Part shown: in pieces, positions 32,037-43,819 of the stretch
Numbering within the stretch: position 1 is the first letter of the stretch
How the letters are laid out: every line of letters begins with the position of its first letter
Assembly: GCA_033977485.1 (NCBI GenBank)
Contig: CM066993.1
Coordinates: 29,812,001-29,876,000 of the forward strand
Origin: Hydrangea macrophylla
Lineage: Eukaryota; Streptophyta; Magnoliopsida; Cornales; Hydrangeaceae
Length of the DNA stretch: 64,000 nt
Reading direction: 5' to 3'
Translations under genes and position numbers: made by a program
Notes under the pieces: generated by a model
The model's input: only the letters and a program-made list of their open reading frames with translations
Told to the model about the DNA's origin: nothing
Databases searched by the model: none

Positions 32037-34256
32037 AAGGAGGTTCTTCCTTGGGAGAACACACAAGAACAATATACAAGATAGAAGATACCATTACACT
32101 ACTACATTTTTTGGAGAGAAAAAAAGAGAGAGTTTGGAGAGCTTGAAGAAGAGTTTGGAAGATTTTCTAAGTAGAGAAGCTTTGAGGATAGCTTGGAGGT
32201 GATCCTCTAACCATAAGTTATTTCTATTCTTTCTTTCTTTTAAGTCTCTAATCTCCAAACTACTTAGTTTTCTTTGTTTTATTTTTTTTGTCTTTTTTTA
32301 CTTCCCTCTTGAGACTCTTAGAGATCTTCAATATCTCTATTGAAAACTCTTTGAGTTTGATGTTTTGAATCCCATGTAAGCTTATACTTCACATGGGAGC
32401 CAAAGTTTGATCATCACTTCATTTTATAAGCAAATAGATGGATCCAAACCCATATTTATGATTTGGGTCCTCTAGCTTCGTGTTTCATGGAATCCTTTCT
32501 ATATTCCTTTGAGTCTCATGAGTATTAGTCATATCTTCACCTCCAATAACCATCAAATGGTAGGAGAAAGTAGTTTTGAGTCTAAGCCCATCTTCATGGT
32601 TTAGGTTCATTATGTTGAGATTTCATGAAGTCCATTCATACTTCACTTGAAATCTACAAATATAAAGGTCTTTAGCCTCCAATGACCATCAAAAGGTAGG
32701 AGAAAATGGTTTAGTTTAAGTCCAACTTCATGATTCAATAGTTGGGGTTAACAAATAAAAGTGAAACTTGACATTGAAACAGTGGATTCATAAACCGGTT
32801 TTGATCAAAGATTTTTGGTTCGAAATCTAACCGTTGGAATCAAGTGAAACCAACGGGAAAATGTCAATAACACAATGTTTTACCACTGTAATTTTTGTTT
32901 TAAGGAGATTTCATGTTTAAAGTAGTTTGGTCATGAGTTTTGTACAGTCACTACAATCTGTCCAGAGTTTCAGAACAGTAACACTCTTTTAAAATGGGTA
33001 AATCAGAACCTTAATAAAGTATTTGTAACCCAAAATAATTTTTTCTAAGTAGATTAATGTGTTAGGAAGTCACCCTAAAATGAACAAAGCATTTCTGATT
33101 TTTTGCTATTTTTAGAAAATCGTGCAAGAACTCTGGACAGAAGGTTGTAGAATACTGAGTGATGTCTGGTTTTTATCCCATTCCCGAAGATCTAACCGTT
33201 CAAACCTTGATTTTCTTTTTGGGATATAAACTAGACTCATAGAGGCATATTGTATCCAAAACTTATTAAGATCCAACCGTTGGAAGTATGGTTTTTATAT
33301 TTTTTAAGATCTGGTCTGCTCTCTGTAATTCATAAAAAAACTGCTACTGTTTTTCTCTAATCTTATTTATTTCAACTCAAATGGTCTCCTAATGCCTTGG
33401 GACCCAAATCATGTTTCGAATAATGATAATTTAGCTTAAATCCAGAGGCTAAGTGATCCAAATTAGTGAATAAATCCATGTTTTATTCTTGTTCACATTC
33501 ATTCATTCACGTACATTAATGTTTATGATTAGAACTAACTATTGAATAAAGTTGGATTTCATGCTTAATAGATCTATACCAGAGGATCATGATTGATTGT
33601 TTTGATATCATATTATTGTGTGAAGCATGTGGACTAATCTTTGTTTTGTAGTGCATTTGAGGTACAATTTCTCATCTCTTCTCTAGTTTATTTCATTTGT
33701 TGATTTTCTTGATTTTCGACTCCATGCGCGACACCTTAGACTAAGTCTTGCCTTATGTGTTTATATGCGTTAGAGACCTTTTCTTAGGTTTATTTTATAC
33801 GTATGCATTGCATGTTTAAATTCGCAGCTGGATCCCGGGTAAGTTCTCTAGTTCCCTACTTGCATGTCATATTGCTTGCTATCTGAATTACGTGGCTTTT
33901 GAATGATATTTTATCATTTACAATCTTACACCCCTTTAGACATGCTTTTGTAATGTGTATCTATATGTATGTATTAGTTGAGGGCACATTTAAATTAATA
34001 ATTCGATTAAAAGGATGTTGAGTAGAGGCCTATCGCAAGATAGGATGAGAGAGGGTGTTTTAGTCCGACGGGCTCCTTCCTCTCTCATTCCATAATCCCC
34101 GGACCTAGTTAATCTCTGGTTTCTAAAAAGATCAGTTTGCTTTAAAAATGGTTTCTTAATTTTCCTTTTAAAAATTTAAGTGGCGACTCATTTGTTTTGA
34201 AATTTAAAAGAATTTTAAAAGAAAAGCTGTGGGTAGGAAAAATTACGATATCCACA

Positions 34257-35885
34257 ACCGCTTTTAAGAACTCTTATTGTTCACCGCTTTTAAGAATGCT
34301 TGTGAGTACTGTGCACCCATAGCTCTCACGATCCTTATTAAATCCTTATCACACAGCTATCGGATTCAATCTGAGCGAATTATCAGCTTGACAACACAAC
34401 CTTGAAAGTAACCAATACTCCACCGACTAAATCCCTGGTTATCCAATGCTACCCATTGTTGTATCTCAAACCTTATCTCATTATCACATCGTATTAATAC
34501 TAACGTTCTGAATTTGACTACGTTATTCCCCATGTTATTTCAATCTCATTATCGTAACCCATTACCTCTTAAATCCATATTATGATATAATAAGAACATG
34601 GAACAACAACTAAACAGTTATGCATTATGAATTATAAACTTAAAGGAACACATCCATGTTCTGCTATGTTCACTCGATTGAAGTCAACTCAATCTCTTGA
34701 AGAAAGCGATGTTCGATCGATTGAAGTATCTTCGATCAATTGAAGTGAAGGTGGTATCGATCGATTGAGACTTTGGGATGTTCGATCGATTGAACTCAGT
34801 TCGATCGCTCGAACTTCGTCTTTTCTAGATTCTGGCAATGAATGCCCAGAATCTGTTAGGGCGTGTTTGGATCCTTTTTAAATGTACAAAATATGTAACA
34901 CATTATTACTAAGCTACTGAGCAAGTTTGGACCGAATATCGTTAATGGCGCATTTCGCTCGTTAAGCTTTGAGCTCTCTGTCTCCAATGGTGGTCTCTTT
35001 CTCCTCTACCTTATCTCTATTTCTTCTTCTTCCTCTTCTTCTTTCTTCTCTGCTTCTCTCTTTCTCTCTTCTGCCAGTATATATCTATATCTATGTGTAT
35101 ATATATGGATGTTTGTATATATATAAACTCACAAGAACAATACACATACACTCTCTCTCTAACTCTCTGGTTTTCCAAACACTTCCCACACACGACCACA
35201 TACATAGATATAGGGCAAAGGGGGTGCAGGTGGCTATTTCTGCATGAAACCTAGAATTCTGATGATTACATGTTCGATCCATCAAACTATGTTCGATCGC
35301 TCGAGAGCAGATTGTTCAGGTTTGATCGATTGAAAAGGTTTTGATTGATTAAAGTGGGGACCATGTCATAAATTCAGGTCGGTAAGATTTCAATCGCTTG
35401 AAAAGGGTTCGATCGCTTGAACTCTAGAAAAGTTCAATCGCTCGAAAAGACTTCGATCGATTGAAGATAAAATTTCAAGTGTGAACAAATGAAGTATATA
35501 GAATCTCTCTACATTAAATAATTATTGAAAATACAGGGTATTACACTCTTCTAATCAACAGCATTGTGTAATGGAAGCATAACGACATTATCTAAGAAAC
35601 TTAACAGTTTATGTCATAAACAACAAAGAATATCAACATTTTGTAAATGCCAATCGATTGAGACAAAGGTTTAATCGATTGGGGGTAAAAGACAATTTCA
35701 ATCGATTGAAATCATCTTCAATCGATTGGGAAAACTAAGTTTCATTCGATTGCTACATTTCACATCAATTCAGTAAACTGTGATGTCAATCGATTGAAAT
35801 CCATTCAATCGATTAATAAAAAGTTCAATCGATTGAATCAAGGTTCAATCGATTGAGAAGTCGCCTTTTCCAAAAAACTGGGCAG
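34257..35885. repeat. Unassigned DNA with TCGATCGATTGA-like word clusters
   Basis: This piece lies between the 3' end of B and the left end of Athila-like element D. No protein pattern is seen. TTCGATCGATTGAA and TTCGATCGCTCGAA words cluster at 34680-34822 and 35272-35466, and TTCAATCGATTGAA words at 35650-35862. Between them are a C/T-rich stretch (34985-35075) and TA-rich microsatellites (35080-35125). The phrase gggcgtgtttggatcc at 34859 resembles ends of small DNA transposons, but I found no convincing partner end. It may be part of another retroelement or old intergenic DNA. Confidence 0.5.
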
Positions 35886-38313
35886 TGATGTTGACAACAT
35901 CCTATTGTCGCATTTTTTTATCACACCCAAGTGTAGGTGATCGTGTAAGTAATAAAGTTCTGGAAGTCTAGGTCGAACCCACAGGGAACGGGAAACAAAG
36001 ATTGGCAATAACTATTTTGTCACTTAAAAAAAAAAATAAAAGATGATGGATTTTTGTGGGGTTTTACTAAACCTAATTTTTATGTTTCTGCAATAAACTA
36101 TTTAAAAGCTATTTTTTTAATAATAGTTTATGGTAAAGATTTTAACAGTGCAAAATAAATTAACTAAGATACTAGTAAGAAAAGGAAGAAAAAGAAATAA
36201 AAGCTAAATTTTTGTGAGATAAACTTTTTGGGTTTAATACTAGCGAAAGATAGAAATAATACAGATATTTAAGGAAAGCCATTAAAAACAGGAGATATTA
36301 ATTAAGTTGGAAGAAATGATTTAAAGAATTGGGAATATGCAAACCAACACTAGATCACACAACTTTTGTGCATTTGAAAAGCATTTGGCATTTAAGACTA
36401 CAGAGTTATTCTTTATTTAAAAATAACCTTCACTAGTCAGTGTCATATCAAGTGTGTCAGGTTTGATATGAAATGACGTCGTTTGGTTTAAAGAAAAATA
36501 AAAAGACAATTGGGCGATAGCCAGGTTCGAACCGTACTCGCCGCGGACGTGGGTTAATTGACGCCCAGCCCCCACTACTCTACCACTACACAATTGCCTG
36601 TCCATTAGTGGATAAAAATATATATAAACACATATCTGAAATACAAATTTTGTCATATGAGTTGTTTGAGTATGCTAGGTGTTTTTTATGACAAAAGGCA
36701 TAGTTTGACAATCCATATAATTATATTCTTTTTTCAAATATGTGATCTTTTGAGCCCAATATAGCCATAGTATATAAACATGTTAAATGGTCATAAACTA
36801 TAGATACATAGATATTTTTGGCCATAAATGGAAAAACAACACATCTAGATAAATTTGCCCATTTAAGATTACTGCACAGAAACTGTGGTTTCTAAGTTTT
36901 TATTGCATATCCCCAATTAAAGTTTTAGCCTACCATTTTGAAATTTAAACTGTCTTCCAAATAATCTTTTAAAGAAAGATTAAATAGATGTAAACAGTGG
37001 CTGCCCAATTAAAACTAAAGTTATAAAATTAAGGTAAGTGTGAAATATAATATTAATATATTTTTTTCCGCACTTAACATGAGTTGGGATTAAATTTTTG
37101 GAATCTGCAAAATAGTAAAGTTTAGTACAACTAGGCTAATAAAACATAAACAAATGGAAATACTGAATTAATAATAAAATACTAAACTATTAACTTTTAA
37201 TTCTTGTGGGGTCACAGTGGTTGAACTCCAAGAACACAAGAAATGCCAAACGAAATCCTAATCTAATTTTGGAGTGAGATATGGGTATGGTGTGCTTTGG
37301 ACCTTAGTAGGTGATTATAACTACGTGGCTAAGAAATCTGGCATTTACTTGCAAAATCTGTCTTCTAGTGAATACAAATATTTCTATAAAAACTGAAAAT
37401 TTGGGGTTTCAAATTATTTTAGGGGACAACTATAAGTACTACTAGACTAAAAATATTAAATATAAATTTAAATAGAACTATTTTTACTACAACAAATTGA
37501 CAAAGTTTGTAAAAGAAAACAAATATTTTAATTTAAGATATACAGTACACAAAGTTTTGCTACATACTTTTTGAACATGAAATCATCAATTACATAAGAG
37601 CAAATTTTTACAACTACTAGAACTAGAAAAGGCAAAGAAAAATTAAAGTTTCCTACTTTTAGGGACAATATGAAGTGCTCACATGATAAGCTCCATATAC
37701 TATTCTCTCCCTAACAATGTGTGCTGTAAAGTTGTGCCTTTTGAGTTGTTGGTTTCTGAATTGTTGGTTTCTGCAGCTTGTGATTGTTCGTCTCTTTTTA
37801 TAGACGAAGGATTGGTAAATATTCGTTACTGCTACCATCACCTGGCAGTTTTTTTTCTTCTTCGCGTGTTTAGTTTTTCCCCTCCTCTGACAGTTCTTTT
37901 GACTTTGCTGAAAAGAGAGAGATAGATAGAGAGAGAGAGAGAGAAAGAAGAGGAATCAAAAATATATACACATATATTATCAACATCCAAGCTAGATATT
38001 GAATTCGTTCTTTTTTTTTTTTTTTTGCCTACCAAACAATAGTTTTTACTGTTTGGTTACTATTCACTACTATTCATCTTTGACTAACAAATGAATATAC
38101 TATGGTGTGGTTGCTACTTCTTTTCTTCCCTTTATTTCACTTCATTTTTACCTAAACATGTAAAATGTGTAAAAACAAATAATTATATGCATTTGAGTGA
38201 CATCACTGCTAAATTATATTAAAATATGCATGTAAAACTAGGGATTTGGGGCATTAAATGAGCATTATGTCTATTATATTGGCACATAAATGTGCAAGAT
38301 TCAATGTTTGTCA
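35886..38313 (-). repeat. 3' LTR of Athila-like element D (about 2428 bp)
   Basis: The left border TGATGTTGAC and the phrase aggtcgaacccacaggga match the other Athila LTR. The right border TTTGTCA is followed by the PPT complement TACCCCTC. A minus-strand TATAAAAAG box lies near 37793-37803, so most of the LTR is transcribed R-U5. It includes a tRNA-like fragment (36510-36605) and GA-rich microsatellites (37915-37948). No coding frame with a protein pattern is present. Confidence 0.7.
36510..36605 (-). other. tRNA-derived SINE-like fragment in LTR D
   Basis: On the minus strand TGTAGTGGTAGAGTAG resembles an A box (tRNA D arm), and GGTTCGAACC about 50 bases later is a consensus-grade B box. 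Together they are spaced as in a tRNA or the head of a tRNA-derived SINE. A T-rich stretch follows on the minus strand after the B box. Acceptor and T-stem pairing is poor, so it is not a functional tRNA gene. No target duplication was found. Confidence 0.45.
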
Positions 38314-38349
38314 TACCCCTCAACTAACTTATTGCTAGTCCCTAGCAAT
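38314..38349 (-). other. PPT and hairpin of Athila-like element D
   Basis: GAGGGGTA on the minus strand adjoins the LTR, and the perfect hairpin ATTGCTAG-TCC-CTAGCAAT occupies 38331-38349. A second copy (58219-58237) comes from the local duplication described under element C. Confidence 0.65.
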
Positions 38350-39447
38350 GAAGTCAAAGAGAAATTATTCTAGAAGTTTTTATCAAAAAGTAGGAATAAA
38401 CTAAAGAAAATAAAACTACCTAACTCACTATCACAGGAATCGCGATTGCATTTAGTGTTTGCAACAAGCCTTTAAACCCCTAGGTTACCCCTAGTGGACG
38501 AGTGTTGTCTCGTGAGGGTTTACAGTGAATATACCCACAAAATTCAATTTTTTGTTTTAATGTAAAAATAAAGTAAAGTAAAAATAAAGGTAGATTTTCT
38601 CCTTTTACAACAGATAAGATTAAATTTGGCAATAAAATGAAATTTTCAAGTATATAATAGTAATGCAACACATATACTCACAGTTTGTCAATGGAAGCAT
38701 TTTTTTTATACTCTTTAAACTTACAGTGTGCACTTGAAAAGTCAAGTAGCTGATGTTAATTTCAAAGTTTACATAACTATTAGCAGTCATAAAATTTGTA
38801 GTTTTAACTCAAATCTCACTAGGATTTCACTCTTTTAATGAGAAGCTTTTAGAAACCGGTGTAGAGAACATCTCACTTGGTAGGGAAGCAAAGATTGAGG
38901 AGTTGCTTCCATTTTTTTTTTATAACTCAATATATAGGCATTTAGAGTACAATAAGTCTCATGAAAGAATACTTAGCATTAGAAGAGCGATCTACCGTGG
39001 AGAACATCCTTATCACTTAAATTTAAAAATTAATTTCTTTTAAATCATTAGGACTTTGACTGGTAGGTTAGAAATTAAGATGAGTATGAGATTAGGGGTG
39101 TATTTGTTCTAAGCATATGATTGTAGTGTTTGCGCAGTTCATTCCAACCTCTTCTTTTTCTTCTCTTTTTTTTTTTATCATATTTACATCTTCTTTTTTT
39201 TTAATTTCTCAAAAAAAAAAAATTTGAAATCAACTCCTTTCTTTCTTTACCACTTCTTGCAATATCAATATAGTCCAATCACATACCTGGATATAGAAGT
39301 GAGGTTTGTACTCCCAGGTAGAGCAAGGCACGATTTGGAGAGAACTGAGAATAAGGCAATATTAGGTGAAGGGGGTGGTGCATTTGAAAGAAAAGAAGGC
39401 CTAAATTATTTTTAAAATAGATTGGCTTTGTTCATTCAAGCAATTTA
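38350..39447 (-). other. Internal non-coding part of element D, left of the insertion
   Basis: No gene is seen. It holds the Athila-conserved block (38430-38520) and T-rich runs. Short frames such as 38480-38671 and 39224-39415 also occur unchanged in the duplicate copy, but they lack any recognised pattern. Confidence 0.5.
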
Positions 39448-39452
39448 GAAGT
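39448..39452. other. Target site duplication GAAGT, left side of element C
   Basis: GAAGT directly precedes the 5' LTR of C and recurs right after the final LTR at 62385-62389. It also precedes the extra LTR at 59336-59340. Confidence 0.9.
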
Positions 39453-39726
39453 TGTAGACACCCCAATTTTGACCAAACGTCGAATTTAGGAGAGTGTCAC
39501 CTCCAAGTCCAATGATGATAATGACCGAAAGATTTGAAGTGTTCCAAGCTCTTCAGAAAGTTCTCCAAACGCAGTAAAATTTTCACAGGAAAAGAAATAC
39601 CGGGTATTCAGGAGAATTCAGGAGTGAAAACATCACATTTGGGCGAAGATCCCCAAAAATAAGTTTTTTGAAGAAAAAGGAGAAAAGAAAAGACCTAAAA
39701 CGGGAAGCTCAACAGAAACCGGTACA

Positions 39727-40060
39727 CGGCGGTTGTTTGCGGCACTCAGTGAGTACCGTGCGGCACTCCGTACGGCACTCACAGAATGCCGAACCGACGC
39801 TCACTGAATGCCGCCGACATTTTCTGACTGTTGTTTGCTTTTAAAGTACGTATTTTGTGGTACAATACGTATGTGTATGCGGATAAAAACAAAAAAAAAC
39901 TGATAAAGTAGGGCTGACATAAACACGACAATCAATAATTTGGCGCAGCTCTCAGTAAGTGCCGCGCGGCAGTCATGGACTGCCGCCGCGGCTTTCACGG
40001 AGTGCCGTTCCGACATTCCCAGAGTGCCGCGGAAGACTTTCTGACTGCCGTTAACTCCAG
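39727..40060. promoter_or_regulatory. GTGCCG/CGGCAC word clusters in U3 of LTR C
   Basis: GCGGCACTCAGTGAGTACCG and related words form a first block. A second (39950-40060) includes GTGCCGCGCGGCAGTCATGG and CTGCCGCCGCGGC, ending about 100 bp upstream of the TATA box. These words vary more between the LTR copies of C than their flanks do. Confidence 0.5.
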
Positions 40061-40160
40061 CAGTCTGATTTTTTCAGAAAGTACGCATTGTACCACCAAA
40101 TGAGATATTTACACCTGTCTTTTACTCCGAATTCACTGAAAATACCTGGGTTATTTTGTC

Positions 40161-40168
40161 TATAAAAG
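40161..40168 (+). promoter_or_regulatory. TATA box of 5' LTR C
   Basis: TATAAAAG in the context tttgtctataaaagaagagg, identical in the second LTR at 60036-60043. Confidence 0.7.
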
Positions 40169-42516
40169 AAGAGGGATCTTCCTTGGGATGAGAGGGAGAG
40201 AGATATACCATAATATACCACTATAACAACACATGTTTGGGAGAGATAGGGAGTTTTTGAGAGCTTGAAGAAGAGCTTGGAAGATCTTCAAAGTAGAGAA
40301 GCTTTGATGATAGTTTGGAGGTGATCCTCTAATCATAAGTTGTCTCCTTTTCATTCTTTCTTTTAAGCCATTAATATTATTTAAGTTTTCATTCTCTTTT
40401 TTTATTTCTTCTTAGCTTGGTTAGAAAGCATCTATGAATTTGAAGTAAACAAGTTTTTACCAAAAGGCTCTTTGATGGGTTTAGAGCATTAGCTCTCTTT
40501 GTCTTCTTTATTTCATTTATTCTTTTTGTCTATACTTTTCTTTTGAGATTCTTGGAGATCTTTAATATCACTCTTGAAAGCTCTTGAGATTGATATTTTG
40601 AATCTCATGTAAGCTTATACTTTACATGAGAGTCAAAGTTTGATCATCACTTCATTTTATAAACAAATGGATGAATCCAATGTCCATACTTATGACTTGG
40701 GTCCTCTAACTTGATGTTGTATGGAATCCTTTCTATATTCTTTCAAGACTCATGAGTGTTAGTCATATCTTCATCTCCAATGACCATCAAATGGTAGGAG
40801 AAAGTAGTTTGAGTCTAAGCCCATCTCCATGGTTTAGATTCATCATCTTGAGATTTTAAGAAGTCTATTCGTACTTCATTTGAAAATCTACAAGTATAAG
40901 GGTCTTTAGTCTCCAATGACCATCAAATGGTAGGAGAAAATGGTTTAGTTTAAGTCCAACTTCATGGTTTAATAGTTGGGGTTAACAAATAAAAGTTGAA
41001 CTTGACAATGAAACAGTGAGTTCATAAACCGGTTTTGATCAAAGATTTTTAGTTCGAAATCTAACCGTTGGAATTAGGTGAAACCAACGGGAAAGTGTCT
41101 ATAACTCAAAGTTCTACCACTGTAATTTTTGTTTTAAGGAGATTTCATGTTTAAAGTGGTTTGGTCATGAGTTTTGTGAAGTTATTACAATCTGTCCAGA
41201 GTTTCAGAACAGTAACACTCTTTTGAAATAAGTCAATCAGAACCTTAATAAAACTGTTTGTGACCCAAAATAATTTTTTCTAAGTAGATTAGTGTGTTAG
41301 GAAGTCACCCTAAAAAGAACAAAGCATTTCTGATTTTGTTACTATTTTTAGAAAATCGTTCAAGAACTCTAGACAGAGGGTTGTAGAATGCTGAGTGATG
41401 TCTGGTTTTTGTTCGATTCCCGGAGATCTAACCGTTGAAACTTTGATTTCTTTTTTGTGTTAAAAACTAGACACACAGAGGCATCTAGTGTCCAAAATGC
41501 ATCAAGATCAAACATGGGAACCATGCTTTTTATTTCTTTGAAGTCATGATCTGCTCTCAGCAATTCCAGAATTCTGCAATAGCTTTAATCAATCTTATGA
41601 ATAATAGCTTAGATGATATGTTCATGAGTTAAGGTTCAAACGATGTTTCAATAATGATTAGTTAAGCTTGAATTCAAAGTTTAAGTGATCTGAATCATTG
41701 AGTATTTCATAATTTATTCTTGTTCATGTACATATTCATCCATATGGCTTGACACTTGTAATTAAGACTCATTTGCTTTAGATTTAATTACATTTGATAG
41801 ATTTAAGCTAGAAATTTAGGATTGCTATTTTTAACTTCATATCGTGTATACCATGTGGACTAATCCTTTGTTTTGTAGCGCTATTAAGGTATGACTTCTT
41901 GAATTCCCCTTTAGTTTATTTTTAATTTCTTGATTTTATCGATTTTTCAATCTTATGCGCGACACATTAGAATTAGGATCGTGCCTTATATGAATACACG
42001 TGATTAGAGACTCTTTTTAGGATTTTCTTTTTTTTTTTTGTATGCATTGCACGTTTAATATTCGCGACCGGACCCCGGGTAAGTTCTCTTGTTCCCTATT
42101 GCATATCATATTACTTGCTACTTAAAATATGTGATTTTTGAATAATATCTTATCACTTGCAATTTTATACCCTTTTAGATATGCTTTTGTAATGTATATC
42201 TATACATATGTATTAGTTGAGGGCACATCTAAATTAATAATTCAATTAAAAGGATGTTAAGTAGAGGCCTATCGTGAGATAGGATGAGAAGGGGTGTTTT
42301 AGTCCGATAGACTCCTTCCCTTCTCATTCCATAATCCCCGGATCTAGTCAATCTGAGGTTTCTGAAAAATCAGTTTTCTTTAAAAATAGTTTCTTAATTT
42401 TCCTTTTAAAAATTAAGTGGCGAATCATTTGTTTTGTTTTGTGTTTTGAATTGAAAAAGAATTTTTGTTAAAGAAAAGCTGTGGGTAAAAGAAAGAAAAT
42501 TGCGATATCCACAATC

Positions 42517-42534
42517 TGGCGACTCTGCTGGGGA
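42517..42534 (+). other. Primer binding site, probably tRNA-Arg
   Basis: TGGCGACTCTGCTGGGGA begins three bases after the LTR. Its complement ends CCCCAGCAGAGTCGCCA, one or two bases away from the 3' end of a plant tRNA-Arg as I recall it. A tRNA-Arg primer is usual in Ogre-type elements. Confidence 0.8.
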
Positions 42535-43819
42535 TCGAACCCAGAATCTCTGGTTTCGCAGACTAGAATTCTGATTTTGGGTTCACTTGAGGATTAGACT
42601 TGAAAACATCCTTCTAATTAAATTAATTAATCTTTGTGTGCCTGTTGCATTTCACTTGCATATCCAACCAGTCGATTGCACGGAACTATGACCTTGGAGG
42701 CTCGGGGTAACTCGGTCGGTCAAGTCATCATGGGACTGTGTGATCACCCTTGATCTCGTACCATGTGTTGGTATATGAAGCATCCTATCGGGTGTGTGTC
42801 AAGGGTCCCTTATTTGACCAAAACCCAGCTTTGCATAGTAGCTTTCATAGAACCTTTCAAAGTTAGGAAATCAATTCTTAATTAGGGTTATGTGCTAGAA
42901 AGTCTTGTGTGCCCGGAAGGGATTACTTGAGATGATGACAATACTTGCATGATGAAAGACGTATAATCTTTTAATCACCTTTTAGCAAATTCTCCTTATG
43001 TTCCACGACATTTGGAGAACATGTCGAACCTTGATTATAAGATTATACTTCTTATATCATGTTAGCTAAGCATCATTGACCTTGTATGCATCCGGACCCA
43101 TGAAGAGTACGGTGATAATCCGATCATATGGTCCTCCTACCCAATAAATTTCAAATCCATCTTTAAAAGCAAATGGGATTTTGCCGTCTTTATTCGAAAA
43201 TTCTCAATCGTTCTTTTCAAAATCATTGGGGCCCATTTTTTTTAAAAAAAAGAAAAAAATAAAACTCCAAACTAACCTTGCTAAGGTATATTTTCACGTT
43301 CTTATCTTCGAAGGAAGAACTCAAAATTTTTGGGTGTTTGCTTTTGAAAAAGTTCACCAACTAAAGAAGTGTTTTTTTAAATGAATTTTCAACCCAATCA
43401 TCTTTCGTTGGTAAATGTTTTCACATCCTCATTTTCGAATAAAAGATTGAAAATTCTTGATAATTGTTTTAGGAAGATCTCATCATCTTAAGAAATGAAA
43501 ATTTTAAATAACCAATCATCTTAAGAATTGTTTTATGTGCTTATGTGCTTATGTGATAGGATTAGGGTTTTCTTTTCTTTGGCATATAGAATAGGCACAC
43601 ACACACGCATGCATTGCATCCGTGTGACACATAAAAACGTTTTCTACCAAATGTCATCTAAAAGCAAAATGTCTTTGTATAACAAAAGGAAGCAAATAAA
43701 AAGGTTTTTAAAAGAAAAAATTTTTAAAATTTGTTGTAGGAGCAAAAATAGCATCAACATCAAATCAAGCATGGTTTAGGGATCCCACAGCGAGGCTGGT
43801 AAGAAGAGAATACGCTGAC
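42535..43819 (+). other. 5' leader of element C
   Basis: About 1.3 kb without a protein pattern between PBS and gag start. Long leaders are normal for Tat elements and should hold packaging signals. The frame at 43181-43384 has no support. Confidence 0.5.

Larger units (their letters stand above)
15564..34256 (+). mobile_element. Tat/Ogre-type retrotransposon B, 3' half only
   Basis: From 15564 the sequence follows the 3' internal region of element C (from about 52480): GTGCCG-word block, antisense PMD gene, tandem repeats, hairpin, PPT and LTR. No 5' LTR, PBS, gag or pol belongs to it here. Element A ends exactly at its left border, so A probably inserted between the pol and PMD regions of B, leaving the 5' half left of the window. 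An Athila-like element (17695-25982) is nested inside. After the LTR end at 34256 there is no PBS, confirming this LTR as the 3' one. Confidence 0.82.
31320..34256 (+). repeat. 3' LTR of element B (2937 bp)
   Basis: It starts TGTAGACACCCCAATTTTG and ends GATATCCACA. It aligns over its length with the LTRs of element C but is clearly more diverged from them than they are from each other, so B and C are separate insertions of one family. It holds palindrome clusters at 31588-31700 and 31790-31905 and a TATAAAAG box at 32029. Reading frames such as 31849-32202 are not genes. Confidence 0.9.
39453..42513 (+). repeat. 5' LTR of element C (3061 bp)
   Basis: Starts TGTAGACACCCC and ends GATATCCACA, followed after three bases by the PBS. 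It is about 98% identical by eye to the LTR at 59341-62384. Palindrome-word clusters lie at 39727-39815 and 39950-40060 and a TATA box at 40161. Confidence 0.95.

Noticed and set aside
34859..35190. Possible MITE starting gggcgtgtttggatcc, with a partner-like ttccaaacacttccc near 35171
   Set aside because: The ends pair only partly and no target duplication could be identified.
35017..35205. Minus-strand frame ending in a Lys/Arg run
   Set aside because: Encoded by CT-rich and TA-rich low-complexity DNA.
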